Part shown: one piece after another, positions 1 to 12,296 of the stretch
Layout: each line of letters begins with the position of its first letter
How positions within the stretch are numbered: the stretch's first letter is position 1
Assembly: GCA_941918925.1 (NCBI GenBank)
Contig: OW799233.1
Location: forward strand, 79,735,797-79,799,796
Source of the DNA: Phyto melanocephala
Lineage: Eukaryota; Arthropoda; Insecta; Diptera; Rhinophoridae
Reading direction: 5' to 3'
DNA: 64,000 nucleotides
The notes under the pieces: generated by a model
What the model was told of the DNA's origin: nothing
The model's database searches: none
Seen by the model: only the letters and a program-made list of their open reading frames with translations
Translations under genes and position numbers: made by a program

Positions 1-1004
1 ATTTTTAATATTTAAAATCTTTATATTTATATATTTATTTGATTTTTTTTTATTAACTTAAATTTATTATAGTAATTATTTAATATTTCTTATTTTTTTT
101 ATATCGTGCTATTGTGTGATCATTGTAAGAATTTTGTGAGTGTTTAATTGTGTGTGTGCTTTTAGTTAAGTACATTTCTCCCTCATTTGTCGGGTAAACC
201 CTAAAAAAAGAAAAAAGTATAGCTAAAAGTGATAATTTTATATAAATATTTATTAGATATTCGATAATTTTTTTTGAATTTTTTTCTGAAAGTTTCGTTT
301 TGTTGTGTTTCGCGAGAGTCGTCTCAGAGAGCTCTTTTAGGCGGATTAATAGTTTTATTTTTTTTTATTTTTTAATGTAAATTTTGCTATGTGCAATAGA
401 TATTTATATAAAAGTTTTTTTTTTGATAATATATGTATTTTATTTGTTTTTTTTTTTTTTGATTTATTAATGTCATATATTGTTAATTTTTGAATTAATT
501 ATATATTTAAAAATAATGTTATATAAGTGAAATAAAGTGTTGCTTATGAGTATAAAAAGAAAATGAATACTGTATTTTTAAAGTATTACATTTGAACTTT
601 TCTTTTTAATTTGTATTATATTTTTATATTAGGCTATAAGTTCTATGTGATAATGAATACTGTTGAGTAATTTGTTCATAAGGGATTGTTAAATATTTAG
701 ATAGCGTGACGAAAGGCGGGGTTAAAGGGGTCCGTAGTAATATGGAACAAATGTTTTACGGCCATGGTAGGGATAAGGGCGACTGGAGTCCAACAACTTG
801 CTCCCTATGAAAAGGAAAAAGATAAATTGGTTTTTTTGTGGTATAGTGTTAGTGAAATTTTTTGTGTGTTTTTGTTGTAATCTTGTTTAATTCATGTTCG
901 GACCTCGGTCGCAGCAAGGGTTGAGAACACCCCCCAGAGAAGAAGCCGCAGCAGCTAGGTGGGTAACTGACCGGTTTAGAGGATGATATCCTGCGGTTCG
1001 TAAC
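1..1004 (+). mobile_element. 5' LTR (partial) of a Ty3/gypsy retrotransposon
   Basis: This stretch recurs almost base for base from 13063 to 16681, where it is split by a later insertion. The two copies bracket gag and pol coding remnants, so they are read as the two LTRs of one element. The copy is already in register at base 1, so the LTR may start upstream of the window. The right-hand match stops at 1004, ten bases before a tRNA-primer site. Relative to the 3' LTR this copy keeps 90 extra bases (about 563-652) lying between two short direct repeats. Element orientation is plus. The long LTR and lysine-type primer site recall Osvaldo/Ulysses-like elements, but that assignment is tentative. 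Confidence 0.8.
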
Positions 1005-1013
1005 CTTATTTAA

Positions 1014-1022
1014 TGGCGCCCA
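1014..1022 (+). other. Primer binding site, tRNA-Lys type
   Basis: The nine bases TGGCGCCCA immediately follow the LTR end. They match the first nine bases of the lysine-tRNA primer site used by many retroelements; pairing weakens after that. Position and sequence both fit minus-strand priming. Confidence 0.6.
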
Positions 1023-1080
1023 AGCAAAATGATAAATTGCAGTGTAGAAGAACTAGACACTGTGCAATAACCTATTAGTT

Positions 1081-1318
1081 TTAGCCATAGACTTTCGTTT
1101 TTTTTTTAGTGAGTTCAGGGGGAAGTGAAACAAATGTCGTATCCGTTTTTGGTATGATTTCGAAAAGTCAGATGTGCGAATAAGTTTAATTTTCTTCATT
1201 TTTTTAGCCATAGACTTTCGTTTTTTTTTAGTGAGTTCAGGGGGAAGTGAAACAAATGTCGTATCCGTTTTTGGTATGATTTCGAAAAGTCAGATGTGCG
1301 AATAAGTTTCATTTTCTT
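1081..1318 (+). repeat. 123-bp tandem duplication in the gypsy leader
   Basis: A block starting TTAGCCATAGACTTTCG at 1081 is repeated in tandem from 1204 with only a few changes, up to about 1318. It lies in the noncoding leader between the primer site and gag. The near identity suggests a recent duplication relative to the age of the element. Confidence 0.85.
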
Positions 1319-2015
1319 GTGTATCAGCTAGAAAAATACGACCAGTTCACACGGGGTAATAGGATATCTTAGTTGATAAAGAAATAGTTTCACTCTAAAT
1401 GTATTGCTTGCCTCGTATAGTAATGTTAATATAACGTAGTATCAGTTTGAATTTTTAATTGTGAAGCAGTAATAAGGGGGAAACGATATCCGCCCAATCT
1501 AAAGATTAGAGGTCCGTTGTGTCGTCCGACCTTATAAGCTGGCCTCCAGGAATTAGGATGTAATAATTTTGGAGCACAATGAAAAATGTTTTAATCAGAA
1601 TTTGTAGTTATTCTTTTTTTTTATAGTAAATTGATTTAGAAACGCAATCATTTTTTTTTAACATAGCTCTTAAATGGAGAGTCATAAGAAGATAACCGTC
1701 GAAACCGCCGCTAAAGTCAACAATCCCTAATATGATATTGAGTAAAAATAATTAAATTTATTTAAAATTTAATTTAATTTGTTTAATTTTTTCTGTTATT
1801 TGTTTATAGTTAATGATTTTAAAACATTTCTGTAGTCATATTTTGTTTAAGGTTCAATCGTTTATATATTGATTTATTAAAAAAATTTTTTTTTATTTTA
1901 TTTAAATACTTGGGTATTTATTTCTTTATACATTTATTTATTTATTTAATTATTGATTTATTTATTTGAATATTAATTAATTACTCATTATTTTTTTTTT
2001 TTTTTGTAATATTAA

Positions 2016-2810
2016 TCTATATATATAAAAATCAATGTGTGTTTGTGTGTTTATATGTTTGTTTGTGCTTTATAGACGGTTAAAAGGCTGGACCGATTTC
2101 CTTGAAATTTTCACAGAATCTTTCTGTATGTCTGGAAGGAACTATAGGCTATACTTTGGTTTGAAATTGTAAGTGGGCGGGGTGCCACGCCCTATTAAAG
2201 AATAAGTATTAAATATTATATATCACGAAAGTTAATGCAGCTAGAGTCTTCAAGTTAAGTACGGTAAACTTTGACATCCACACGAACATTTGGGTAAAAA
2301 ATGGGCGGACTTGCAATAGTAGGCGTGGCCACATGAATTAAATACTAAAATTCGTATATTTGGAAAACGATATCGATTAGAGTAGTAAAATTTTGCAAGA
2401 GCAACTTTGACACCCAAATGAACATTTAGGCAGGAAATGGATGCATTAACAATAGTGGGCGTGGCACCTACCATATGAACTAAATACTAAAATTCGTATA
2501 TCTGGAAAATGATATCGATTAGAGTACTAAAACTTTGCAAAAGCAACTTTGATATTCAAATAAACATTTATGGAAAAAGGGGGTGCATTAACAATAGTGG
2601 GCGTGGCACCTGCCATATGAATCAAATACTAAAATTCATATATCTGGAAAATGATATCGATTAGAGTACTAAAATTTTGCAAAAGCAACTTTGATATTCA
2701 AATAAACATTTATGGAAAAAATGGGTGCATTAACAATTGTGGGCGTGGCACCTGCCATATGAATTAAATACTAAAATTTGGGGTGGCGAAGCACACCGGG
2801 TATTAGCTAG
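2016..2810 (+). mobile_element. Non-autonomous Helitron inserted in the gypsy leader
   Basis: The element begins TCTATATATATAAAA after an A and ends in CTAG before a T, the Helitron signature, with a GC-rich stretch just upstream of the end. There are no terminal inverted repeats and no TSD. The body holds about three tandem copies of a 140-bp unit (each starting near GGGCGTGGCACC at 2457, 2599 and 2741). No Rep/helicase coding is present. It resembles the second Helitron at 42485-44665 in layout: same start, internal tandem units, CTAG end. Confidence 0.8.
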
Positions 2811-3244
2811 TTAAGTTATAAATATGCATATATGCGATTTGATAGTTGTTTATTTATTCTTTATATCTTTAAACGTATTATTTTTTTTATTAATTAATTA
2901 ATTTATTTTTATTAATTTTTTTTTTAAATTTATTTAAGTCTAAATTAATATTTTTTATATATATTTTTATTTTTTGTGTGTGTACGCTTGGATTTGTTAT
3001 CACACGGATTTTCTGTTTGTTTTTATACTTGAGTTAACCTTTGAGTTTCTTTGTGTTTTTATAAATCTGTCGATTCGTTTCTCGAATATTAGTATACAGG
3101 AATATTTGTTATAGAATATATATTTTAGTATTGTATCTTTTGTTTTAAAATCTTAAGTAATGAGAATGAGTAATGAATAAGGAAGTTATATGACAGAATA
3201 GAAATAGAAAACGAACAGTAGGTCAAAGTAATTTAAATAATTCT

Positions 3245-4702
3245 GTGAGAACTCATCCGAAACTAAGAAAATTAGAAAATCAAAACCCAAATATGGCGAT
3301 CGATGATGGAAATACAAGAGATTTATCTGGCTCTATTAATACTAGATCAAGTCAAGTACAAAATACCGATATCGCAACAGTAAACGCACATATAACTGTA
3401 CCCGTAACCACAACACCGAGAAATATAACTAATACTAATAAGGGTCCATCTACAAGTATATCTAATACAGTGATTGCATCACAGGCAAATGAAACTGTAA
3501 ATGTCCAAGAAGCATTGGATGAAAGAGTTAAGAAACTGGTTCAAGCGGAAATAATTGATATGAGAAGATCAATGGAAGAACTTACGAGGGTAGTTAAGGA
3601 TTTGTAAGTAGGCAGTTCAAGGTCGCAGGAACCAACTAATTCTGAACAATCGGCGATTAATACGGAAAATAATAATGATTTTAATAGATATAATGACTTT
3701 ACTACAACTAGGATTACCTTTCAGGATAGGTCCATAGATAATTTTGATGGTAGAAGATTTCCTATAGCATTTAATACTGATGAGGTTCTGAATGGTTCAG
3801 CTAGACAGCCACCTAATACAGCTCCGATTGTTAATAGACAGAGTCCAAATATTCGCACCGGACCTGAAAATATATATAGAAATGATAGAATCAATATACA
3901 TGTGGATAAGTGGGGTATAATATTTGATGGTAACAATAATCACATGAGTGTTGATTATTTTATATTCCGAATCGAGCACCTTCAAGCTCATTATGGCATT
4001 AACTGGGATGAAATTTTAAGAGATTTTCACCTTCTGGTGACAGGCCCAGCCAAACATTGGTACTGGCTGCTGATTCGTACCCGTCGTAATTTGCAATGGC
4101 CAGCTCTTAAGAACGAATTACTTAACCAATACCATACAAGCATTTCCCATTTCGAAATTTTAAGAGATTTGGTAGAGCGTAAATAGCAAGCTAATGAGTC
4201 TCTAGAGTCATATTTTCATAGTATGTGCAAACTCCGTTCAAGACTATTTCAGTCAATTTCTGAATACGATATGATCAAGATCTTGAAACGAAACATAAAA
4301 GAGAGTGTGGCGAAAATTGTTTACCCAATATCTGTTTCATCCATTGAGCAACTTAGAATTGAATGTTTAGAGGCAGAGCGTAATTTTCCAACTCAGCGCA
4401 CCATACGCAGTGTAAATGAAATAGATGTTCCTGATATAAACGCTGGTGATATACCAGGGGATGAAGTAGCTGCAATAAATGTTAACCAACACAAGCAACA
4501 ACTGATTTGTTGGAATTGCAAGGCACAAGGGCATGACTTTCGTGAATGTGATTCGGCTGAAAGAAATTTATTTTGCTATAGATGTGGTAAGTCCAATACG
4601 ATAGCTCCAAAATGTCCTGATTGTCAACAGGGAAACCGTTCCAGGGACGTGGAAATGAAGGGGGACCTGCGTCCGTCAAAAAACCCAAAGGCGAACCAAT
4701 GA
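3245..4702 (+). pseudogene. gag of the Ty3/gypsy element (broken)
   Basis: One reading frame runs through this region, interrupted by in-frame stops at 3605-3607 and 4184-4186. The C-terminal part carries a zinc knuckle, C-W-N-C with H and C following (about 4510-4545), and a second cysteine cluster C-Y-R-C (about 4576). This is the nucleocapsid signature of gag, the structural protein that packages element RNA. The last 80 bases overlap the pol frame, which is offset by -1, fitting a -1 frameshift for pol expression. The two stops make it non-functional. The true start is not clear; upstream of 3245 no coding is evident. Confidence 0.8.
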
Positions 4703-6189
4703 ATGAATCCTTGGGGACAATCGTAATGAAGTCGGCAAATAATAAGTCCATCGATATGCCGAATATAAGACATAAGCTACCTTTCGATATTAGGAAACAA
4801 TATTATGAGTATGTTAGGTCTCGAATCTTTAACACGGATAGAAGTTCAAGACTGGTATCTAAGCGTATTCTGAAAATTAGAGAGTATTATAAGAGAAAAA
4901 GATTTTCAAAAGGATTGATTGTAGATTCGATAAGTAGAATAAGAAATTGAAGAATAGATCCGAGAGTTTATGTTAATGTAGAAGTAGAAAATAGAATTAT
5001 TTCAGGTTTGTTAGATAGTGGTGCCTCTGTTAGTATATTAGGTAAAGGATGTAGAGAGATCGTAGAAGAGTTAGGGTTTGAAATATCTCCAATATTTTCC
5101 AATGTGAAGACTGCCAGTGGTCAATGCTACCGAATATTGGGGAAAATAAACGTATCTATGAAGTACAAGGATCAGAAACATATTATAGTTCTGTATCTTT
5201 GTCCTGACTTAGAACAAACTTTATATTTAGGTATAGATTTTTGGCGTAGTTTTAATTTAGCACCTGAAGTTATTAGCGCAGAAGAGATAGAATTAGGTAA
5301 AGTTTTGGAGGATTTTACTAATGATGAAATGAATCATAAATTAGAACCACACCTATTGAAGATGGAACGGAAACTTAAACTAGAGAAGGTAATATCAAAA
5401 TTTGACACTTTTGAGGCAAACGGTCTAGGTAAAACCAAATTAGAGAAACATGTTATAAAATTGGTAGAAGGAGCAGTACTTATAAAGGATATATATTATC
5501 CTATTTCACCGGCTATACAGGATATAACATATAGGGAAATAGATAAAATGCTAGACTTGAATGTAATAGAACTTAGTGAGAGCCCTTGGAGTAATAGAAC
5601 AACTGTTGTTAGGAAACCGGGAAAGAATAGATTTTGCTTAGATGCGAGAAAACTTAATAAGGTAACTGTTAAGGATGCATATCCATTGCAAAACATAGAC
5701 GGCATACTAAGTAAAATAGATGAGACTTATTATATTAGTAGTGTCGACTTAAAGTATGCGTTTTGGCAAATCGAGTTGGAGGAAGAGAGCAGACCGTATA
5801 CCGCGTTTACTGTCGCAGGTAGGCCGTTATACCGGCCTTTGCAACGCAGCTCAGCGATTGTGCCGCTAATGGATAAAGTCATCCCACAACATCTAAAGGA
5901 CAACGTTTTCGTCTACTTAGGCGATTTATTAATAATATCGGATGAATTCGAAAAACATTTATCGTTACTAGAGGAAGTTGCCGAGTGTTTAAAGAAGGCT
6001 AATTTAACAATTGGTCTAAGCAAATCACAATTTTGTTTTCAACGTTTAAAATATTTCATAGTAGGTGGCGGGATGTTAAAAACCGATCCCGAGAAAGTAC
6101 AGGCGATCAGAGAAACAAAAATTCCAAAATCGGCACGTGAAGTGCGAAGCTTTTTGGGTACCGCCGCTTTATTAAAAATTTTTCGGTAA
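4621..6189 (+). pseudogene. pol: protease and reverse transcriptase (broken)
   Basis: The frame contains an aspartic protease motif, D-S-G-A-S, at about 5011, then reverse transcriptase motifs L-D-A-R-K-L-N (about 5640) and the fingers/palm region. Damage is clear. There is an in-frame TGA at 4948-4950. About 20 bases are missing near 5830, so the conserved stretch before the palm motif is lost and partly read out of frame. The catalytic Y-L-D-D reads Y-L-G-D (glycine codon at 5920-5922). A further deletion and frameshift near 6158 ends the frame. In gypsy elements this enzyme copies element RNA into DNA; this copy cannot. Confidence 0.85.
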
Positions 6190-6908
6190 TTTCATCTCCG
6201 TTAACGGATATTTTGAAAAAGTCGAAAAAGTTTGAAATGACTCCTGAGGCAATAATAGCTTTTGAGATTTTGAAAAAAGCGCTAACATCTGCTCCTGTTC
6301 TTCGTCATGCTGATTTCAGTAAAAGATTTTACATACAGTGCGATGCATGTGACTATGGCATAGGTGCAGTCCTATATCAGATAAGTGGTGAGAATGAAGA
6401 ACACCCAATTGCTTTCTACTCCCAGAAATTGAATGCGTGTCAAAGAAATTATTCCGTTACGGAGAAGGAATGCTTAGCCGCAGTTATGGCTGTAAGGAAG
6501 TTTAGGCAATACGTAGAGATGATGCCTTTTACAATTATAACCGATCATGTTAGCTTGAAGTGGTTAATGTCTTTAAAGGATCTTACGGGTAGGTTAGCTC
6601 GATGGTCTCTTCAACTTCAATCGTTTGATTTTGAGATACAGCACAGAAAAGGCTCTGAGAATGTAGTTGCGGACATTTTTTCTAGGTTACCAGATGAAAT
6701 TGGTGTCGAGGAACTTAATATAAATGATGTTTTAGGTTTCGAAACGACCGAATTCGAAAGTGCCGAATATTTGAAACTGATAGAGCATATTCAAGATAAT
6801 GCGGCAATGCTACCCGATTTAAAAGTGAATAATGGTTTAATTTACAAAAGAACAGGTTTTGATCAGTTTACAGATAGTAGTCAATCGAAAGAGCACATTC
6901 TGGTGTAA
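6190..6908 (+). pseudogene. pol: RNase H and connection
   Basis: After the frameshift near 6158 the pol frame continues here. It reads the end of the RT connection, then RNase H with D-A-C-D near 6344, T-E-K-E-C near 6459 and a later D-H near 6543, and the downstream R-K-G-S-E-N-V-V-A-D motif of gypsy RNase H (about 6644). A second frameshift near 6890 separates it from integrase, so the original polyprotein is interrupted. Confidence 0.85.
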
Positions 6909-7924
6909 CAACAGCTCATGGCGGGATAGCAAAAACGCTTGAGCGTCTTAAAAGACAGTTTTATTGGCCTACTATGACGACGCAAGCTAAGAAATTTATT
7001 GCAAACTGTAAGATTTGCAAAGAAACAAAGCCCTGCAATTTTAATCTTCGACCTAAAATTGGTCAACAAGTCGTAACAGAAAGACCCTTTCAGAAATTAT
7101 ACATTGATTTTATGGGAAAGTATCCTCGTTCAAAGAAAGGCAATTGTTACATCTTTATAGTCGTCGATCATTTTACAAAATTTACGTTTTTGAAAGCAAT
7201 GAAAGAAGCAACGATTAACAATGTAATAGAATTTTTGGTTCATGAGATTTTTGATAAATTCGGAGTGCCAGAAATAGTGCATAGTGACAATGGAAGTCAA
7301 TTTGTAGCGAAAAGTTTTGAAAATTTGATGAATTCGTACAACATCAAACATGTAAAATCCGCTGTATACTCTCCCCAAAGCAATGCTAGTGAACGCGTAA
7401 ACCAGTCGGTATTATCAGCAATACGAGCATATTTGGAAAAAGATCATCGCGATTGGGACATGTACCTAGCAGAAATAGAGAGTGCTTTGAGAACATCAAT
7501 TCATACTGCCACAGAGGTAACACCATTTTTTGCACTTTTTGGGTACCATATGTACACGAACGGTGCAGATTATAAGTTAGGTCGTAAGCTTAAATCTCTA
7601 ACTGATCATGAAATTCTAGAGTTGAATCGGAATAATAGACTGGAATTAATTAGGGAAAATATGAAACAGAATATGCAGAAGGCTTATGAGCGTAGTGCTG
7701 AGAGATACAATAGAGGGGCACGAATAGTAAGATTTTTACCCGGACAGGAAGTGTACCGTCGAAATACTATCTTGAGTAATTTCAGTAGAAATATTAATGC
7801 GAAATTTTGTAAGAAATTTTTAAAATGTAGAGTCCTTAAATCTGTTGGAAATAACATGTATGAATTGGAAACGCTTCAAGGTAAACCACTAGGGACATAC
7901 CACGTAAAGGACATAAAGGTCTAG
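6896..7924 (+). pseudogene. pol: integrase (broken off from the rest of pol)
   Basis: The N-terminal zinc region (H-G-G-I-A-K, then C-K-I-C) spans about 6910-7020. The catalytic core follows with Y-I-D-F (about 7099), S-D-N-G-S-Q-F (about 7282) and the glutamate in A-S-E-R-V-N (about 7387), so the D-D-E triad looks intact. The C-terminal region ends at the TAG at 7922-7924. Integrase joins the cDNA to host DNA. No env-like frame is seen downstream, so this looks like a plain retrotransposon rather than an errantivirus. Confidence 0.85.
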
Positions 7925-8341
7925 GATGTATACATATATGTATATTTATATACTATAGGAGAATGTGCATAAATGATTTTGAATAATGATTATATTTAGA
8001 TTATACATATGTATGTTTAGTGATTTTTTTTTGTGCACATGATGGTAAATCTAGGTATGTTTATTGGCAATCTGTGATATAATATAATAAATAAGTTTAA
8101 CTGGACTCACTTGATAGTATACGATGTGCAATAGTAGGTTAGAATGCAGCTGTGATATGATTTAGTAGGTTTGTGTTCTTTCTGGTCCATTAGTCGAGAT
8201 TTTGCTTTGTGAATGATGAGTGAATGATGAATGTACCTGGGGGAGTAAATTAAGGGAACACAAAGTAAATCAATTTTTGATTTTTAAATTATCATTTTAC
8301 TTCCCGTAATCTTATTGGCCAAATATTTAATAAATTAAATA
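7925..8341. other. Noncoding 3' part of the gypsy element
   Basis: AT-rich sequence after the pol stop. I see no coding frame or repeat match. It ends at the TA target of the mariner that follows. Confidence 0.5.
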
Positions 8342-9177
8342 AAGGGTGTTTTTTTAAGCCCGATAGAACTTGAAATTGTAAAAAATAACACAAAAAATTA
8401 AATTGTAATCAAAATTTTTTTTTTATTCGAAAGATCAATACGTGACATTAACATTTAAAAATGATGCGCATTTTTGGCTTAACGGGTTTGTTAATAAGCA
8501 AAATTGCCGCATATGGAGCGAGACCAATCCACAAGAGACCCTACAGACTCCATTTCATCCAGAAAAATGCACCGTTTGGTGCGGTTTTCACGCTGGTGGC
8601 ATCATCGGACCTTATTTCTTCAAAAATGAGGCCGGAGCTCGCGTTACGGTCAATGGAGATCGTTACCGCACCATGAACAATGATTTTTTGTTTGAAAATA
8701 TGGATGACATTGATCCGGAGGAGATGTGGTTTCAACAGGATGGCGCTACGTGCCATACGGCGAACGCAACCATCGACTTATTGAAATCAAAATTTGGCGA
8801 TAAGTTGATTTCGAGAAATGGACCTGTCAATTGGCCTCCAAGGTCGTGCGATTTGACACCTCTCGATTATTTCCTGTGGGGCTACGTGAAGTCACTGGTT
8901 TATGCTGATAAACCAGCAACAATTGACGCCTTGGAGGCCAGCATTGTTCGTGTTATTCGTGACATACGGCCAGCAGTGCTCGAAAAAGTGGCCCAAAATT
9001 GGACGTCCAGAATGCGCTTCGTCAAGAACAGCCGCGGTGCCCATATGCCCGAAATCATTTTCAAATGTTAATGTCACGTATTGATCTTTCGAATAAAAAA
9101 AAAATTTTGATTACAATTTAATTTTTTGTGTTATTTTTTACAATTTCAAGTTCTATCGGGCTTAAAAAAACACCCTT
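8342..9177 (+). mobile_element. DD41D (rosa-type) mariner, internally deleted
   Basis: The 836-bp element starts AAGGGTGTTTTTTTAAGCCC and ends with its complement, flanked by TA at 8340-8341 and 9178-9179. The terminal inverted repeats are about 115 bp and nearly perfect. The right repeat contains the end of the transposase frame. The left repeat is fused straight to the catalytic domain, so the N-terminal DNA-binding half has been lost. Confidence 0.9.
8442..9071 (+). pseudogene. DD41D mariner transposase, catalytic part only
   Basis: A continuous frame of about 209 codons without a proper start (the first codon is GTG inside the terminal repeat). It carries N-D-A-H-F-W-L-N-G, where mariners have D-E-A-H-F, so the first catalytic aspartate is changed or lost. 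It then has Q-Q-D-G-A-T-C-H-T-A and P-L-D-Y-F-L-W-G. I count 41 residues between the second and third aspartates, which is the spacing of the rosa group. The frame ends in P-E-I-I-F-K-C inside the right terminal repeat. It lacks the helix-turn-helix region and cannot act alone, though the catalytic fold is largely preserved. Confidence 0.88.
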
Positions 9178-9927
9178 TAGTTGCAAATTTACTTGTGATC
9201 TGGAAATAGAAATTTGAAAGTTTAGTAAATAGGTATGCTTTAATAATTTTCTCTAGTGCAATATTAATTAAGTATAATATCTGTGATATAGTCTGATGAC
9301 AAAGTGCAATATTAGGTTAATAGAATCATTAATTTAAAAATAAATAAACATTTTTTTTTCTGTATACATATGTAATTATTGTATGTTGATTCTGTCTATT
9401 GTAAATTTTGTCCATGACTGTATTACATACTCTGTATACAATTTTATTTTAATGTAGTCTCATTTTTTTTTTATCGTACCGTATGTTTGTAGAAAAGTTC
9501 TGTTCAACTGTTTAGCGCACAGGTGTTAGTTTCTGGTAGGCCCGGCTGTTGAGAGTTCAGGGTGTGGGAGTTCCCCACGTTGGGCTTGTTATCGGGGGTG
9601 TTCCTTGTATACCCACACAACGCTTTCACGGAATTGTGCCATCGAATTCAGAGTTTAGTTGCGGGGGTTGCAAAATTATGCCAAGTCCCGGTTGAAAAAA
9701 AATTTTTCGTGGCACCACCTAGAAGGGAGGAGGACTAAAAATTTTCCTACTGCCTCCAATCAATAAACCCAAATATTTTCTAAGGGAAGGGCACAATATG
9801 AATAGTGGAGCATGCAACTCCGGCCCAAATCCTAAGCGTGTTTTGTGTAGTTTTTTTTGTTGTTTTTTATATTTTGTAGTTTCTTTTTGTTTTGGCCTGT
9901 AAGAAAAACGAAAAATGGGATTATTAA
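9178..9927. other. Noncoding sequence of the gypsy interior
   Basis: No coding frame is supported. A GC-richer block at about 9530-9700 stands out from the AT-rich surroundings but resembles nothing I recognise. Confidence 0.4.
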
Positions 9928-10206
9928 CCTTTCTGTACCCGCGCCAATTTTTGTAACACATATACCCGCGCACGGTCTCACAGACCGAAAGTTTGAACTA
10001 GATGAAATACTAGTTTTTTGAAACAACGCTTTAAAAAAACGATTTTTATTTAAACTCGATGATATGATAACAAAAATAAAGCCATTCATTAAATTAATAT
10101 TCAGTAATTTTATTGATTTTCAGTCGTTAACATATTAGTCTTCAAAAATGTATTTACGTAAAAGCGTTTTGTCGGTCTCACAGACCAATGCGCGGGTATA
10201 GGAAGG
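9928..10206. mobile_element. piggyBac-type MITE
   Basis: 279 bp flanked by TTAA on both sides (9924-9927 and 10207-10210), the piggyBac target. The ends are CCTTTCTGTACCCGCGCC and the complement of CCTTCCTATACCCGCGC. Inside each end is the palindromic GGTCTCACAGACC (about 9984 and 10172). There is no coding frame. The TTAA duplication and CC-starting repeats support piggyBac rather than Tc1 or hAT. Confidence 0.85.
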
Positions 10207-10667
10207 TTAATTTATATATTATCAAATAGGAACGATATAATTACCAATGATTTTCGCCAAGTTTTGTCCAATTAAAAAGTCGAAAAACCTGAAAATAAAG
10301 GGAAAAGTGGAAAATTGATTAACTAAAATGTACTTACCATGTGTTTGGTCTGCTGAATGAATGAAAATGACGTTTATGAATGTTTGTATGTGTAGGTGTG
10401 TATGTTAGGGAAGTGTTTGTAGACCATAACTACACATTGCAGTGGCAACGTAGTAGTAAATGAAAAAAGAACAGGGTCGGCATTTTCATTCAAGAATTCA
10501 AAATTTCGACATTTTATTTGAAAATTATACTACTTTACGGTTTCGTGCTAAAATGTATGTGCAGCTGGTAAAGCTAAAGCTAGGTGAATTAAACGGAAGA
10601 TCAGGTAAATATTATTAGCGGGATTTATGTAATATGGCTATATAATTGTATATTATATATATTTATA
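10207..10667. other. Noncoding sequence of the gypsy interior
   Basis: AT-rich. I see nothing supportable between the piggyBac MITE and the Tc1 element. Confidence 0.4.
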
Positions 10668-10669
10668 TA

Positions 10670-12296
10670 CAGTGGCCGACAAAAGTCTACGTACGACCAC
10701 AATTTTTTACATTTTAGAAGTCTAAAAACGTTTAACAAAAAACTAATGATGCAGTATTGTTTCAAATTCAATTTTATTAATGTAAACAAAAAAATATATT
10801 TTCGAACATTAACTTAAAAAATTATCTAAGAAAAACAATTAAAATACGTTGACAAAAGTCTACATACGATATTCAAGATAACATAACAACTTAATTTAAG
10901 TATTAAAAACTACCACTAATTTTTAAAATTGATACTTAGTTGAGCCACCATGGGCATCTATGACTGCCTGTAACCTTCTTGGCATCGAATTAACTAAATT
11001 TTCTAACTCTGTAGATGAAATATTTTGCCATTCTTCTTGAAGCTTAAGTCTCAGCATTGGGGCACTAGTAACATTATGATTTCGGATTTTTCGTTGTAGT
11101 ATCTCCCATACGTTGTCAATAACGTTCAAGCCCGGACTTTGTGGTGGTGTGTACAACTGTCGTGGAGCATGGTACAGCAACCAATCTTTGATTATTAACG
11201 CCGTATGTTTCAGATCGTTGTCTTGTTCGAATATCCAACTTTCACCAAGACTTAAATTATCAACCGATTGTTTCAAATTTTGTTCTAGAATAGATCTGTA
11301 TTGATACCGATCCATATTACCCTCAATAAAAACCAGGTTTCCTACTCCAGAGATAGCCACAGCACCCCAAACCATTACACTACCTCCGCCGTGTTTAACT
11401 GTACTAACTAAGTTTTTAGGATCCAACGCTGTATTTATTTTACGCCAAACTTTATCTCTCCCATCACTTCCAAATATGTTATATTTGAATTCGTCAGTGA
11501 GTAAAACTCGTTTCCAAAAATCAAATCCCTTTTCAATATACTTTTTAGCAAACTCCAAACGAAGTTTACGATTTTTTTCACTTATTAGGGGTTTTTTCTA
11601 GGAGTTCTGCTCTGTAACCATTTTATTTTAAGGTTATTTGTATGGTTCGTGGATGTACAATAATTTCTGATCTTCTGGCTAGCTCTTCGGCCAATTTCGA
11701 AGCATTCACCTAAGGCTGTTTGTCCACTTCTTTAAAAATAAAGCTAACGTCTCTTCAATTGAGTTTCTTTGGACGACCTCTATGCAGCTTACTTTCAATA
11801 GTACCAGTGCTTTTTTAATTGCTGAATATTGTGTGAACAGTAGATTTAGTTAAATTCAATAGCTTTGATATTTCACCAAATGATTCTTTTTTATTTCTGT
11901 ACTTTACAACTAAATTTCTTACTTCAATTGAAATTTCTTTGCGACAAGCCATTGTTCCCTTTTAATATTAACTAAATCACTCTAATTTACTACTAAAAAG
12001 AATATAAATCAATCCTTTAACGCAATAACAGAAGTAAAAAATAAATAACGGCACTTTTCTGTTAGTATTCAACAACAGTAACAATTGCTTGTTTGTCGTA
12101 TGTAGACTTTTGTCAACGTATTTTAATTGTTTTTCTTGGATAATTTTTTAAGTTAATGTTGGAAAATATATTTTTTTTGCTTATATCAACAAAATTGAAT
12201 TTGGAACAAAACTGCATCATTAGTTTTTTATTTAACGTTTTTAGACTTCTAAAATGTCAAAAATTGTGGTCGTACGTAGACTTTTGTCGGCCACTG
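10670..12296 (-). mobile_element. Tc1-type element with IR/DR ends
   Basis: 1627 bp flanked by TA (10668-10669 and 12297-12298). The ends start CAGTGGCCGACAAAAGTCTA and the inverted repeats are about 200 bp. A second copy of the motif GACAAAAGTCTACATACGA lies at the inner edge of each repeat (about 10852 and 12098), the paired transposase-binding layout (IR/DR) known from Tc1-like elements such as Sleeping Beauty. The transposase gene is on the minus strand. Confidence 0.92.
10923..11952 (-). pseudogene. Tc1-like transposase (broken)
   Basis: Reading leftward, the ATG at 11950-11952 opens a helix-turn-helix domain (M-A-C-R-K-E-I-S). A stop follows within about 45 codons, and several frameshifts and stops occur up to about 11560. 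The C-terminal 211 codons are open: T-D-E-F-K-Y-N-I-F-G-S-D-G, G-G-G-S-V-M-V-W-G, E-Q-D-N-D-L-K-H. In the third catalytic motif the usual N-P-I-E reads N-V-I-D, so the glutamate of DD34E is an aspartate here. Together these make it inactive. Confidence 0.88.
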
